A DNA stretch of 5,787 nucleotides, from NCBI GenBank assembly GCA_021443405.1, contig JABUUA010000050.1, forward strand, positions 1-5,787. The letters are read 5' to 3'. Origin of the DNA: Bacteroidaceae bacterium (lineage in GTDB: Bacteria; Bacteroidota; Bacteroidia; Bacteroidales; Bacteroidaceae). Every line of letters begins with the position of its first letter. The first letter of the stretch is position 1. The notes beneath the pieces were generated by a model. That model saw nothing but the letters and a program-made list of their open reading frames with translations. It was not told the origin of the DNA and did not search any database. Of this stretch, positions 1 through 5,787 are shown one piece after another. Position numbers and translations under genes: made by a program.

Positions 1-356
1 AGACCATCGAGAAGGACGAGGTTATCGCCATCAACACCCGTTCGATGACGGAGGCTGTTCTCTCAGTGGCACCTCAGACCACCACTGCCGGCGGCATGGC
101 TTGCGACCTGTTGCTCACCTTCAATGGCGACAAGTGCACCGTTTCATCTGCAACCCAGGGTGTCACGGCCCAGGGTGAAGGTCTTTTTGTCACCAAGGGC
201 GAGAAGAAGGCCTGGGGCGACAAGGACCGCGATGCACTGTATCTCAAGTACAGCATCGACTACGGCAATGTGAAGGTGGAAACCACCGACACACTCGTTT
301 TGCAGACGCGTGCCACCAACCAGAAGGTTACTTTCTCACCTAAGTATATTCAATAA
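1..356 (+). CDS. 3' end of a surface glycan-binding lipoprotein (DUF1735/BT_3987-like), partial
   Basis: The frame is open from the window edge (first whole codon at 3) to the TAA at 354-356, so the 5' part of the gene lies outside. The ATG at 45 is probably internal because the coding frame continues upstream of it. About 118 residues are visible: beta-rich, with no catalytic motif. A segment reading WGDKDRDALYLKYSIDYG followed by TTDTLVLQTR resembles, from memory, the C-terminal part of Bacteroidota surface lipoproteins of the DUF1735/DUF4361 (BT_3987-like) type that bind glycans beside SusC/SusD pairs. Its position directly before a GH10 gene matches known xylan loci, where a hypothetical surface lipoprotein (XusE in Prevotella bryantii) precedes the xylanase. 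The lipoprotein signal cannot be seen here. The coding assignment is secure; the family is inferred. Confidence 0.72.
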   Translation, partial: TIEKDEVIAINTRSMTEAVLSVAPQTTTAGGMACDLLLTFNGDKCTVSSATQGVTAQGEGLFVTKGEKKAWGDKDRDALYLKYSIDYGNVKVETTDTLVLQTRATNQKVTFSPKYIQ

Positions 357-362
357 TCACGG

Positions 363-2072
363 ATGACTATGAACATGGAAAAACTTTTTTCTCGAGTTCT
401 GTGTGCAGCCGCCGTCTTGTCATTTGCTGCATGCGCCGACGACAAGGTTGCCGACTTTCCAGTGACTCCCCCTCCCGGCACCATCGTGGACAATCCACTG
501 GATGCCTACAATCCCGTCAAGAGTTATGTTGACCGGACTGCATATCCCAACTTCAAGATTTCGGCTGCCATTGCCGGCGACGAGTTCAACCAGCGTGGTT
601 TGGTTCACGCCGCTGCCGTGGGCAACTTCGACGAGATTGAACTGGGTAACGAAATGAAGTATGCCTCAGTGGTGGGCGATGACGGTACGATGAACTTCAA
701 TACCATCAACGACGTTCTCGCCAATGCCGAGAAGGCGGGCGTCAGCGTCTATGGTCACACACTGGCTTGGCACGCTCAGCAGAACACCACGTGGCTCAAC
801 AAGCTGCTGGCTCCCATTGAGATTCCCGTGCAACTCATCACCGACAAGACCGTGGACTACACCACGGCCACCTCGTTCGACGGTACTATCACCAAGGCGG
901 GTACGGTGAAGATTGAGGGCGGTGCTCTGCACGCTGTCAAGGGCGTGAAGTTCTACCTCATCGAGGGCTTCCCTGTAGAGGGCGGCCGCGAGTACGAAAT
1001 CAGCTTCACGGCCAAGGTGGACAAGACCGTCAACCTCACTCTGAACTTCTGCGGCACCAAGCTCGACACCAAGGTGAAGATTGAGCCCTCGGACTGGAAC
1101 GGCATCACCGTGAAGTGCAAGGCACCCGCCGACAGCGACAACGGTTACCTCGAGGTTGACCCCTCGCCCATGTACGGAGGCAATGTGTACTACTCTGATG
1201 CAAGTGTTGCTCACTATCCCGACAACACCCGCCCGCAGACGGCCGAAGAAATGCGTGACACGCTCACCAGCGAGATGAATCGTTGGGTCGATGGCATGAT
1301 GTCGGCATGCGCTGGTCGCGTGCAGGCTTGGGACCTCATCAACGAAGCCATCTCTGGCGGCGGTAACGTGAACGGTTACTACGACCTCCAGCACAGCACG
1401 CCGGGCAGCACCGACTTCTTCTGGCAGGACTACCTCGGCAGCGAGCAGTACGGCCCCATCGTGGAGCAGGCCGCCCGTAAGGCATGGGCCAAGTACGGCG
1501 GGAAGCCCGAAGACCTCAAACTCTTCATCAACGACTACAACCTCGAGAGCGACTGGGATCAGAACAAGAAGCTTTCATCACTCATCTACTGGATTGGTGT
1601 TTGGGAGAAGAACGGCGCCAAGATTGACGGTATCGGTTCTCAGATGCACGTGTCGTACTACGCCAACGAGAGCATTATGCGCAGCAAGGCCAAGGCTATG
1701 GTCAACATGATGCACATGATGGCCAACACTGGCAAGCTCGTGCGCATCTCCGAGCTCGATATGGGCTACGTCCGCGCCGACGGCACCGAGGCCACGGCTC
1801 TCGACATCACCGCCGAGGAGCGTCAGCAGATGGCCGACTACTATCGCTTCATTATTCAGATGTATCTCAAGATTGTGCCTCCCGCACAGCAGTATGGCCT
1901 CTGCCAGTGGTGCCTCACCGACAGCAAGCCCGGCTCAGGCTGGCGTGCTGGCGAGCCCGTGGGCCTCTGGACCACCGACTGGGTTCGCACCGTTTGCTAC
2001 GCCGCTTACTGCGATGCTCTGTCACAGCCTCTGCCTGAGACCGAGGACTTCTTCCAGTACATTGCTAAGTAA
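363..2072 (+). CDS. GH10 endo-1,4-beta-xylanase, surface lipoprotein with a CBM-like insert in the barrel
   Basis: This enzyme should cleave internal beta-1,4 bonds of xylan at the cell surface. Residues 1-23 form a signal peptide ending in FAAC; Cys24 is the likely lipidation site. The ADDK after it resembles the acidic lipoprotein export signal of Bacteroidota, which suggests outer-face display. GH10 landmarks appear in order: GNEMKY (95-100), GHTLAWHAQ (131-139), WDLINEA (323-329) with acid/base Glu328, NDYN (390-393), GIGSQMH (423-429), ISELD (462-466) with nucleophile Glu464, and WCLTDSKPGSGW (516-527). Between strands 3 and 4, roughly residues 150-292 are extra to the fold and look like a single CBM4/22-type beta-sandwich. 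This architecture is known from P. bryantii Xyn10C and relatives in Bacteroides. The gene starts 6 bases after the upstream stop, so it is probably co-transcribed. In-frame ATGs at 363, 369 and 375 are all possible starts; the third gives MEKLFSR, which also makes a normal signal peptide. Confidence 0.95.
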   Translation: MTMNMEKLFSRVLCAAAVLSFAACADDKVADFPVTPPPGTIVDNPLDAYNPVKSYVDRTAYPNFKISAAIAGDEFNQRGLVHAAAVGNFDEIELGNEMKYASVVGDDGTMNFNTINDVLANAEKAGVSVYGHTLAWHAQQNTTWLNKLLAPIEIPVQLITDKTVDYTTATSFDGTITKAGTVKIEGGALHAVKGVKFYLIEGFPVEGGREYEISFTAKVDKTVNLTLNFCGTKLDTKVKIEPSDWNGITVKCKAPADSDNGYLEVDPSPMYGGNVYYSDASVAHYPDNTRPQTAEEMRDTLTSEMNRWVDGMMSACAGRVQAWDLINEAISGGGNVNGYYDLQHSTPGSTDFFWQDYLGSEQYGPIVEQAARKAWAKYGGKPEDLKLFINDYNLESDWDQNKKLSSLIYWIGVWEKNGAKIDGIGSQMHVSYYANESIMRSKAKAMVNMMHMMANTGKLVRISELDMGYVRADGTEATALDITAEERQQMADYYRFIIQMYLKIVPPAQQYGLCQWCLTDSKPGSGWRAGEPVGLWTTDWVRTVCYAAYCDALSQPLPETEDFFQYIAK

Positions 2073-2081
2073 ACCACACAA

Positions 2082-2114
2082 CACGTTCCCGGCGCCTCGT
2101 GCGTCGGGGACGTG
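2082..2114 (+). terminator. GC-rich 14-bp hairpin after the xylanase gene; weak terminator or mRNA processing/stability element
   Basis: Bases 2082-2095 pair with 2101-2114 without a mismatch (two G-T wobbles), leaving the loop CTCGT. The stem is very stable, but it is followed by CTTCGCCTTTTG rather than a clean T run, so it is not a classic intrinsic terminator. A second small stem (2116-2120 with 2128-2132) follows. It lies 10 bases after the xylanase stop and 69 bases before the next start. It could partly stop transcription, or protect the 3' end of the upstream message, so that the next gene is expressed at a different level. The structure is seen directly; the function is inferred. Confidence 0.5.
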
Positions 2115-2133
2115 CTTCGCCTTTTGTGCGAAT

Positions 2134-2183
2134 CGAATCAATTTTATAAATAACTTATTTACTAACTTCAAACAATTTCTATT
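2134..2183 (+). promoter_or_regulatory. A/T-rich leader of the 498-residue protein gene, possible weak promoter
   Basis: This stretch is strongly A/T-rich between a GC-rich hairpin and the ATG, and it has no Shine-Dalgarno sequence, as is usual for well-expressed Bacteroidota genes. Partial matches to the -7 box TAnnTTTG occur at 2151-2158 (TAACTTAT) and 2163-2170 (TAACTTCA). A TTTG lies at 2123-2126, but its spacing to the first candidate (24 bases) is longer than the usual 19-20. It is therefore either a weak promoter or simply an unstructured translation leader in a longer operon message. Confidence 0.3.
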
Positions 2184-3680
2184 ATGAAGAAATTTTTTAC
2201 TCTTGCTACTCTGCTTCTTGCAGGTCTGACTGCAAGTGCAAAGACGGTAGAAGACGGTTATGTCGACTTCTCTTCCGTTACCTCTATCCCCTGGGCATCT
2301 GATGAAGCTGCAGCGCGTATCTCATTTGCCGACGGTTGCTTCGTTTACAGCAGCGAAGAGGCTACTGCCAACAACTGGGATGCCCAGTACTGGATTATGG
2401 GTAGCATGGCATTCTCGCCCTCTTACACCTACACCGTGACCATGATGATTAAGGGTTCTGTTCCCGGCGTTATGGGTAACCTGAAGCTTGGTAACTGGTC
2501 TATGGGTAAAGACAACTACGAGGCATTTAGCTTCACCGACGAGTGGGCTGAGCAGTCTATCCAGGTGTCGGAGGTTGACGGCGGCGACGGCATCATGCTG
2601 CAGACCGGTGCCTTTGTAGGTGAGTTCCAGATTAAGTGGATCAAGGTGACCCACGAGGAGAAGGAGCAGACCACCGAGTGGATCAACGTGCTCGAGAACG
2701 GCGACGCTTCGGGTGAGTACGGTGAGGTTCCTTGTGCTGTATCTAAGATTTACAGCGGCGTAGGCACTGCTTCTAACGACATCACTCCTTGCGAAATCGT
2801 TAACGACAACGGCACGAAGGCTTTCATCGTACGCGCTGCTGCTGTTAATCCTAATGATTGGGCGGAAGAATCTGATAAAAATGCCTACATGTGGGCCAAC
2901 CAGTTCTGGATTCAGTCACCCCAGGCTTTCCCTACCGGCGAGATTATCAAGATATCGTTCGACTACAAGGCCTCTAAGGCTACCTCTGCTCCCACGCAGG
3001 CACACGGTGCTCCCGGCGCTTACCACCACTGGGAACTGCTGGGTAGCGTTGCCTTCACCACCGATTGGCAGCACTTCTCTAAGACTGTGACTCTGACCGC
3101 AGACCAAGCTAAGGCCGAGGGCATGAGCTCAATCGCCTTCAACCTCAACGACCAGATTACTGAAGCTGTTGACTTCTACTTCACGAACATGAAGTGGGAA
3201 GTGATGAAGCTCGAGGAGGGTTGGTTCGTTTGTGGCGACTTCAACGACTTCGACACTGACTCATCTGTAGCTCTGACCGAAGAGGCAGGTGATGAGTATG
3301 TTTCTTACACCGGTACTGTTGGTACTGCCGACAAGCCCGCTTCTGTAGTCCGCATCTCTACGAAGCGCGGTAACGACAGCGCCTTCGATGCTAACGGCAT
3401 CAAGCTGTCTGACGGCGCTGTTACTCCTAACGAATATCAGGAGTACGTTGCCGGCTACCAGAAGATTGAGTTGCCTGCAGCTGGTGTATGGCAGATTACT
3501 GTTGTTCCCGAGTACAGCATGATTGTGTTCACCGACTCTGAGTACGACGCCATCGAGTCTGTAGAGAATGGTAACGACCATGTTATCTACTACAACCTCC
3601 AGGGTGTTCGCATCGATGCTCCCGCTCACGGCCTCTTCCTGAAGAAGATGGGTAACAAGACCGTGAAGGTTGTGAAGTAA
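2184..3680 (+). CDS. Secreted multidomain carbohydrate-binding-like protein with C-terminal sorting-like tail
   Basis: I do not recognise a named family for the whole 498-residue protein. Residues 1-19 form a signal peptide (MKKFF, hydrophobic core, cleavage after ASA). Residues 23-156 and 165-341 look like two related beta-sandwich modules of the CBM4/9 or galactose-binding-like type. Each has an aromatic QYWI/QFWI segment (68-71; 240-243), then alternating strands, a W-containing strand (W105; W283) and a closing IKWIKV/FTNMKWEV strand. Residues 345-455 form a third beta domain starting GWFVCGDFNDF, vaguely like the repeats of SusE/SusF starch-binding proteins. The end, 463-498, has YYNLQGVRI...GLFLKK...KTVKVVK, the tail common on Prevotella secreted proteins and comparable to type IX secretion sorting domains. 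There is no lipobox and no catalytic motif. Placed after the xylanase, it probably binds xylan or its fragments at or beyond the surface. Its codons favour GCT, TCT, GTT and GGT far more than its neighbours, which hints at high expression. The gene ends in a strong terminator. Confidence 0.85.
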   Translation: MKKFFTLATLLLAGLTASAKTVEDGYVDFSSVTSIPWASDEAAARISFADGCFVYSSEEATANNWDAQYWIMGSMAFSPSYTYTVTMMIKGSVPGVMGNLKLGNWSMGKDNYEAFSFTDEWAEQSIQVSEVDGGDGIMLQTGAFVGEFQIKWIKVTHEEKEQTTEWINVLENGDASGEYGEVPCAVSKIYSGVGTASNDITPCEIVNDNGTKAFIVRAAAVNPNDWAEESDKNAYMWANQFWIQSPQAFPTGEIIKISFDYKASKATSAPTQAHGAPGAYHHWELLGSVAFTTDWQHFSKTVTLTADQAKAEGMSSIAFNLNDQITEAVDFYFTNMKWEVMKLEEGWFVCGDFNDFDTDSSVALTEEAGDEYVSYTGTVGTADKPASVVRISTKRGNDSAFDANGIKLSDGAVTPNEYQEYVAGYQKIELPAAGVWQITVVPEYSMIVFTDSEYDAIESVENGNDHVIYYNLQGVRIDAPAHGLFLKKMGNKTVKVVK

Positions 3681-3703
3681 GCCATCCGCTTCCGTATATA
3701 CTT

Positions 3704-3730
3704 GCCCCGGGCTTCGGCTCGGGGCTTTTT
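3704..3730 (+). terminator. Intrinsic terminator with UUCG tetraloop
   Basis: Bases 3704-3712 (GCCCCGGGC) pair fully with 3717-3725 (GCTCGGGGC, one G-T wobble) around a TTCG loop, followed directly by five T residues. It lies 24 bases after the stop at 3680. This is a textbook rho-independent terminator that closes the xylan-related unit and separates it from the GH27 gene. No T run is present on the opposite strand, so it is one-directional. Confidence 0.93.
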
Positions 3731-3826
3731 CGTTTCTTGAGGCTGGGGTGTTCGGTGCGTCGTGGCGGACCGATTTCCCGTTCTCGCCGGGGCGTCAGTG
3801 GCGCGTCGTCTGCACGTCTCAAAATA
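3731..3826. other. GC-rich spacer without recognisable gene
   Basis: This stretch between the terminator and the palindrome is GC-rich. I see no start codon followed by a plausible protein on either strand and no recognisable RNA. Its open frames on the minus strand are continuations of shadows of the GH27 gene. Confidence 0.5.
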
Positions 3827-3840
3827 GTCACGCGCGTGAC
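3827..3840. repeat. 14-bp perfect palindrome, candidate operator
   Basis: GTCACGCGCGTGAC is its own reverse complement over 14 bases. It lies about 72 bases upstream of the -7 box of the GH27 gene and is not followed by a T run, so it is a better candidate for a dimeric regulator site than for a terminator. No specific regulator can be named. Confidence 0.4.
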
Positions 3841-3847
3841 AGAGAAA

Positions 3848-3928
3848 TTTTTCTTAGGTGACGGAACCAGTTTTTCTGGGTGAATGACCTTTTTTTCTAA
3901 GAAAAAATCTGTATTTTTGCGGGTGAAT
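3848..3928. repeat. T-rich imperfect direct repeats and inverted repeat around the GH27 promoter
   Basis: Three related units lie here: TTTTTCTTAGGTGAC (3848-3862), TTTTTCTGGGTGAAT (3871-3885) and TTTTTGCGGGTGAAT (3914-3928). The last two differ at two of 15 bases and are 43 bases apart, close to four helical turns. In addition TTTTTCTTAG (3848-3857) is the exact reverse complement of CTAAGAAAAA (3897-3906), and 3891-3897 with 3901-3907 form a 7-bp stem with a three-base loop. The third unit overlaps the -7 box and the likely transcription start. Confidence 0.45.
3890..3919 (+). promoter_or_regulatory. Bacteroidota-type promoter of the GH27 gene
   Basis: TATTTTTG at 3912-3919 matches the Bacteroidota -7 consensus TAnnTTTG in full. 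A T-rich block at 3890-3896 lies at the distance expected for the -33 element, although it lacks the final G of TTTG. Transcription would start a few bases beyond 3919, giving a leader of about 20 bases before the ATG at 3944. The strong terminator upstream supports an independent promoter here. Confidence 0.65.
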
Positions 3929-3943
3929 ATTTTCCGACACTCT

Positions 3944-5704
3944 ATGAAACACCCCTTTGTCACCCTTTTCCTGCTGCTCGTCACCTGCGTGGCGCAGGCG
4001 CAGGGCACCGCCGCCGAAGCCGCGGAAAGCAAGGCTCCCACCATGGGCTGGAGCTCGTGGAACTCCTTCGGCGTGAACATCAGCGAGTCCATCATCAAGC
4101 GGCAGGCCCTGCTGCTCTACAACAAGTATAAGCGCTACGGCTACCGCTACGTCAACATCGACGACGGATACTTCGGCGGACGCGACGAGGCCGACGGCCA
4201 TTTGCTCATTCATCCCACGCGTTTCCCCAACGGCATGCAGCCCGTGGTGGACTATATCCACGGCAAAGGCCTCAAGGCGGGCATCTACAGCGATGCCGGT
4301 CACAACACCTGCGGCTCCATGTTCAACGGCGACGTCATCGGCAAGGGCGTGGGCCTTTATACCCACGACCAGCAGGACTGTGACCTTTTCTTCCGCGACC
4401 TTGGCTTCGACTTCATCAAGGTGGACTTCTGTGGCGGCTCCTACTTCCACAACGAAGACCACCTCGTGCTCGACGAGCAGGAGCGTTACACTGCCATTTG
4501 GCAAGCCATGCAGAACACGGGACGCACCGACCTCCGCCTCAATGTTTGTCGCTGGGCCTTCCCCGGAACGTGGGTCCACAACGTGGCCACCAGCTGGCGA
4601 ACCACGGGCGACATCAACTGCAGCTGGGGTTCTGTGAAAGGCATCCTCAAGGAGAATTTCAATCTTTCGGCCTATGCCACCGACGGACGGTTCAACGACA
4701 TGGACATGCTCGAGGTGGGGCGCGGACTGAGCACCGAGGAGGACCAGACGCACTTCGGCATGTGGTGCATCATGGCCTCGCCGCTGCTCATCGGCTGCGA
4801 CTTGGAAAAGGTCAGCACCACCGCCTATAAGCTCATGACCAACCCCGACCTCATCGCCCTCAATCAAGACTCGCTCTACCTGCAGGCCTACGTGGTGAAG
4901 CGCGACGGAGAGGCCTACACGCTGGTCAAGGACATCGAACAGCGCAACGGACTCGTGCGCGCCGTGGCTCTCTGCAATCTGGGCGACGAGGACAAGGAGA
5001 TGACGCTCACCTTCGCCGACGTGGACCTCGACGGACCAGTCGCTATGCGCGACCTCTGCGCCAAGAAGGATATTGCCGAGCCGCAGGACGGGGCGTTCAC
5101 CGTCACTGTCCCGGCCCACGGCACCCGCATCTACCGTCTCCAAGCCGAGCGTCGTCTCGAGCGCACCCTCTACGAAGCCGAGACCGCCTACCTCTCTGCC
5201 TATCAGGAGTTGCAGAACAACCAGGCGCTCCCCAGCGGCATCTATGAGGAAAACGACAACTGCTCCGGCGGAGCCAAGGCCGGTTGGCTGGGCAAGTCGG
5301 CCACCAACGACCTCCAGTGGCGCAACGTCTATAGTCCCACGGGCGGCAAATACACCATGACGCTCCGCTACCTCTGTGGCGAGAGTCGCAGCGTCACCCT
5401 CGAGGTCAACGGAAAGAAGCATAGCACCGCCTCGCTCAATTCGGGCGGATTCGACAAGATTGGCTCCAAGGTGTTCACCATCGAACTGCAGAAGGGCGAC
5501 AACGTCATCCGTCTCTACAACGCCACGGGTTGGATGCCCGACATCGACGGCATGACGCTCACCCTCAAGTCACTGCCCGCGTCCATCGTCACCCCCAAAC
5601 CATCCCACCGCACCCAGCGCTTTAACCTCCATGGCCAGCGCTTCGAGCGTCGCGCCACTTCGTCCATCGTGGTCACCGATGGCCGCGTGCAGGTGGCGCA
5701 GTAA
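3944..5704 (+). CDS. Secreted GH27 glycosidase, probable alpha-galactosidase, with C-terminal CBM35-like module
   Basis: This gene should encode a retaining enzyme that removes terminal alpha-galactosyl groups from plant polysaccharides or oligosaccharides. The start at 3944 is chosen because MKHPFVTLFLLL...AQA is a clean signal peptide (cut near residue 19), whereas an in-frame ATG at 3884 lies upstream of the promoter -7 box. Of 586 residues, about 31-310 are the GH27 barrel: MGWSSWNSFG (34-43), NIDDGYF (71-77), FIKVDFCGG with nucleophile Asp161, SWRTTGDINCSW with acid/base Asp223, and RFNDMDMLEVG (249-259). The C-terminal beta domain of the family follows to about 400. Asp73-Asp74 are both kept, which favours alpha-galactosidase over beta-L-arabinopyranosidase, where the second is replaced. 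Residues 409-543 begin YEAE and contain SGGAKAGWLG and PDIDGMTL, typical of CBM35/CBM6. The last 28 residues (RFNLHGQR...VVTDGRVQV) resemble a worn C-terminal sorting tail. Codons end mainly in C or G. The family is secure; the substrate is inferred. Confidence 0.93.
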   Translation: MKHPFVTLFLLLVTCVAQAQGTAAEAAESKAPTMGWSSWNSFGVNISESIIKRQALLLYNKYKRYGYRYVNIDDGYFGGRDEADGHLLIHPTRFPNGMQPVVDYIHGKGLKAGIYSDAGHNTCGSMFNGDVIGKGVGLYTHDQQDCDLFFRDLGFDFIKVDFCGGSYFHNEDHLVLDEQERYTAIWQAMQNTGRTDLRLNVCRWAFPGTWVHNVATSWRTTGDINCSWGSVKGILKENFNLSAYATDGRFNDMDMLEVGRGLSTEEDQTHFGMWCIMASPLLIGCDLEKVSTTAYKLMTNPDLIALNQDSLYLQAYVVKRDGEAYTLVKDIEQRNGLVRAVALCNLGDEDKEMTLTFADVDLDGPVAMRDLCAKKDIAEPQDGAFTVTVPAHGTRIYRLQAERRLERTLYEAETAYLSAYQELQNNQALPSGIYEENDNCSGGAKAGWLGKSATNDLQWRNVYSPTGGKYTMTLRYLCGESRSVTLEVNGKKHSTASLNSGGFDKIGSKVFTIELQKGDNVIRLYNATGWMPDIDGMTLTLKSLPASIVTPKPSHRTQRFNLHGQRFERRATSSIVVTDGRVQVAQ

Positions 5705-5727
5705 TGGCCCTGCTTTTCTCTCATTCC

Positions 5728-5756
5728 GTTTTATTGCTGTCCGGTAAAACTTTTTT
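5728..5756 (+). terminator. Probable intrinsic terminator after the GH27 gene
   Basis: Bases 5728-5736 (GTTTTATTG) pair with 5742-5750 (CGGTAAAAC) through two G-T wobbles around a five-base loop, followed at once by six T residues. The stem is A/T-rich and weaker than the one at 3704, but its position 24 bases after the stop and the T run support termination. The rest of the final 83 bases shows no gene. Confidence 0.6.
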
Positions 5757-5787
5757 GATGGCATAAATTTAGGGCTGACACTTCTGA

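Noticed and set aside
666..1394. A 242-codon open frame on the minus strand opposite the xylanase gene
   Set aside because: It is a shadow of the GH10 coding frame, with no recognisable motif and no leader or promoter of its own.
1873..2187. A 104-codon + strand frame overlapping the xylanase end and the intergenic gap
   Set aside because: It is out of frame with the GH10 gene, rich in Ser, Ala and Pro, runs through the hairpin and overlaps the next start. It looks like a by-product of GC-rich codons.
3827..3840. The palindrome GTCACGCGCGTGAC as a second terminator
   Set aside because: A gap-free palindrome leaves no loop without breaking central pairs. It is not followed directly by a T run, and a strong terminator already lies upstream.
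3854..5422. A 522-codon open frame on the minus strand opposite the GH27 gene
   Set aside because: Its translation is low-complexity, rich in Val, Glu, His, Leu and Ala, as expected from the complement of a GC-biased gene. The + strand product has full GH27 motifs, a signal peptide and a promoter.
5764..5771. TAAATTTA near the window end, one base off the TAnnTTTG -7 consensus
   Set aside because: There is no matching -33 element at the right distance and no downstream gene is visible, so it cannot be supported as a promoter.
1..5787. Mobile element, CRISPR array, tRNA or rRNA
   Set aside because: No transposase or integrase motifs, no regularly spaced long repeats, and no cloverleaf or rRNA-like sequence were seen; nearly all of the window is covered by four coding regions.

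Overview
The window looks like a stretch of a Bacteroidota chromosome, most likely from Prevotella or a close relative in Prevotellaceae. The grounds are a GH10 xylanase with a carbohydrate-binding insert inside its catalytic barrel, a xylan-locus gene order (surface lipoprotein, then GH10), Bacteroidota-type lipoprotein and C-terminal secretion signals, A/T-rich gene leaders without Shine-Dalgarno sequences, and a TAnnTTTG-type -7 box. The species cannot be fixed from the sequence alone.

Layout, all genes on the + strand. (1) Positions 1-356 hold the 3' end of a gene that resembles the C-terminus of DUF1735/BT_3987-type surface glycan-binding lipoproteins. (2) Six bases later comes a lipid-anchored GH10 endo-xylanase (363-2072) with both catalytic glutamates and a CBM-like module of about 130 residues in the barrel. 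(3) A 111-base gap holds a strong 14-bp hairpin and an A/T-rich leader. (4) Positions 2184-3680 encode a secreted, apparently non-catalytic multidomain protein with two related beta-sandwich modules and a C-terminal sorting-like tail. It ends in a textbook UUCG-tetraloop terminator (3704-3730). (5) A gap of 263 bases from that gene's stop codon carries a 14-bp perfect palindrome, T-rich repeats and a good Bacteroidota promoter. (6) Positions 3944-5704 encode a secreted GH27 family enzyme, probably an alpha-galactosidase, with a C-terminal CBM35-like module and a degenerate version of the same tail. (7) The last 83 bases hold a likely terminator and no gene.

The first three genes read as the distal part of a xylan utilization locus: a surface binder, a surface endo-xylanase, and a secreted binding protein of unknown role. 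The GH27 gene is a separate transcription unit that could remove alpha-galactosyl side groups from complex hemicellulose. The least explained items are the 498-residue protein, its codon use (unlike its neighbours), the hairpin before it, and the repeat- and palindrome-rich region upstream of the GH27 promoter. I saw no mobile element, CRISPR array, tRNA or rRNA.
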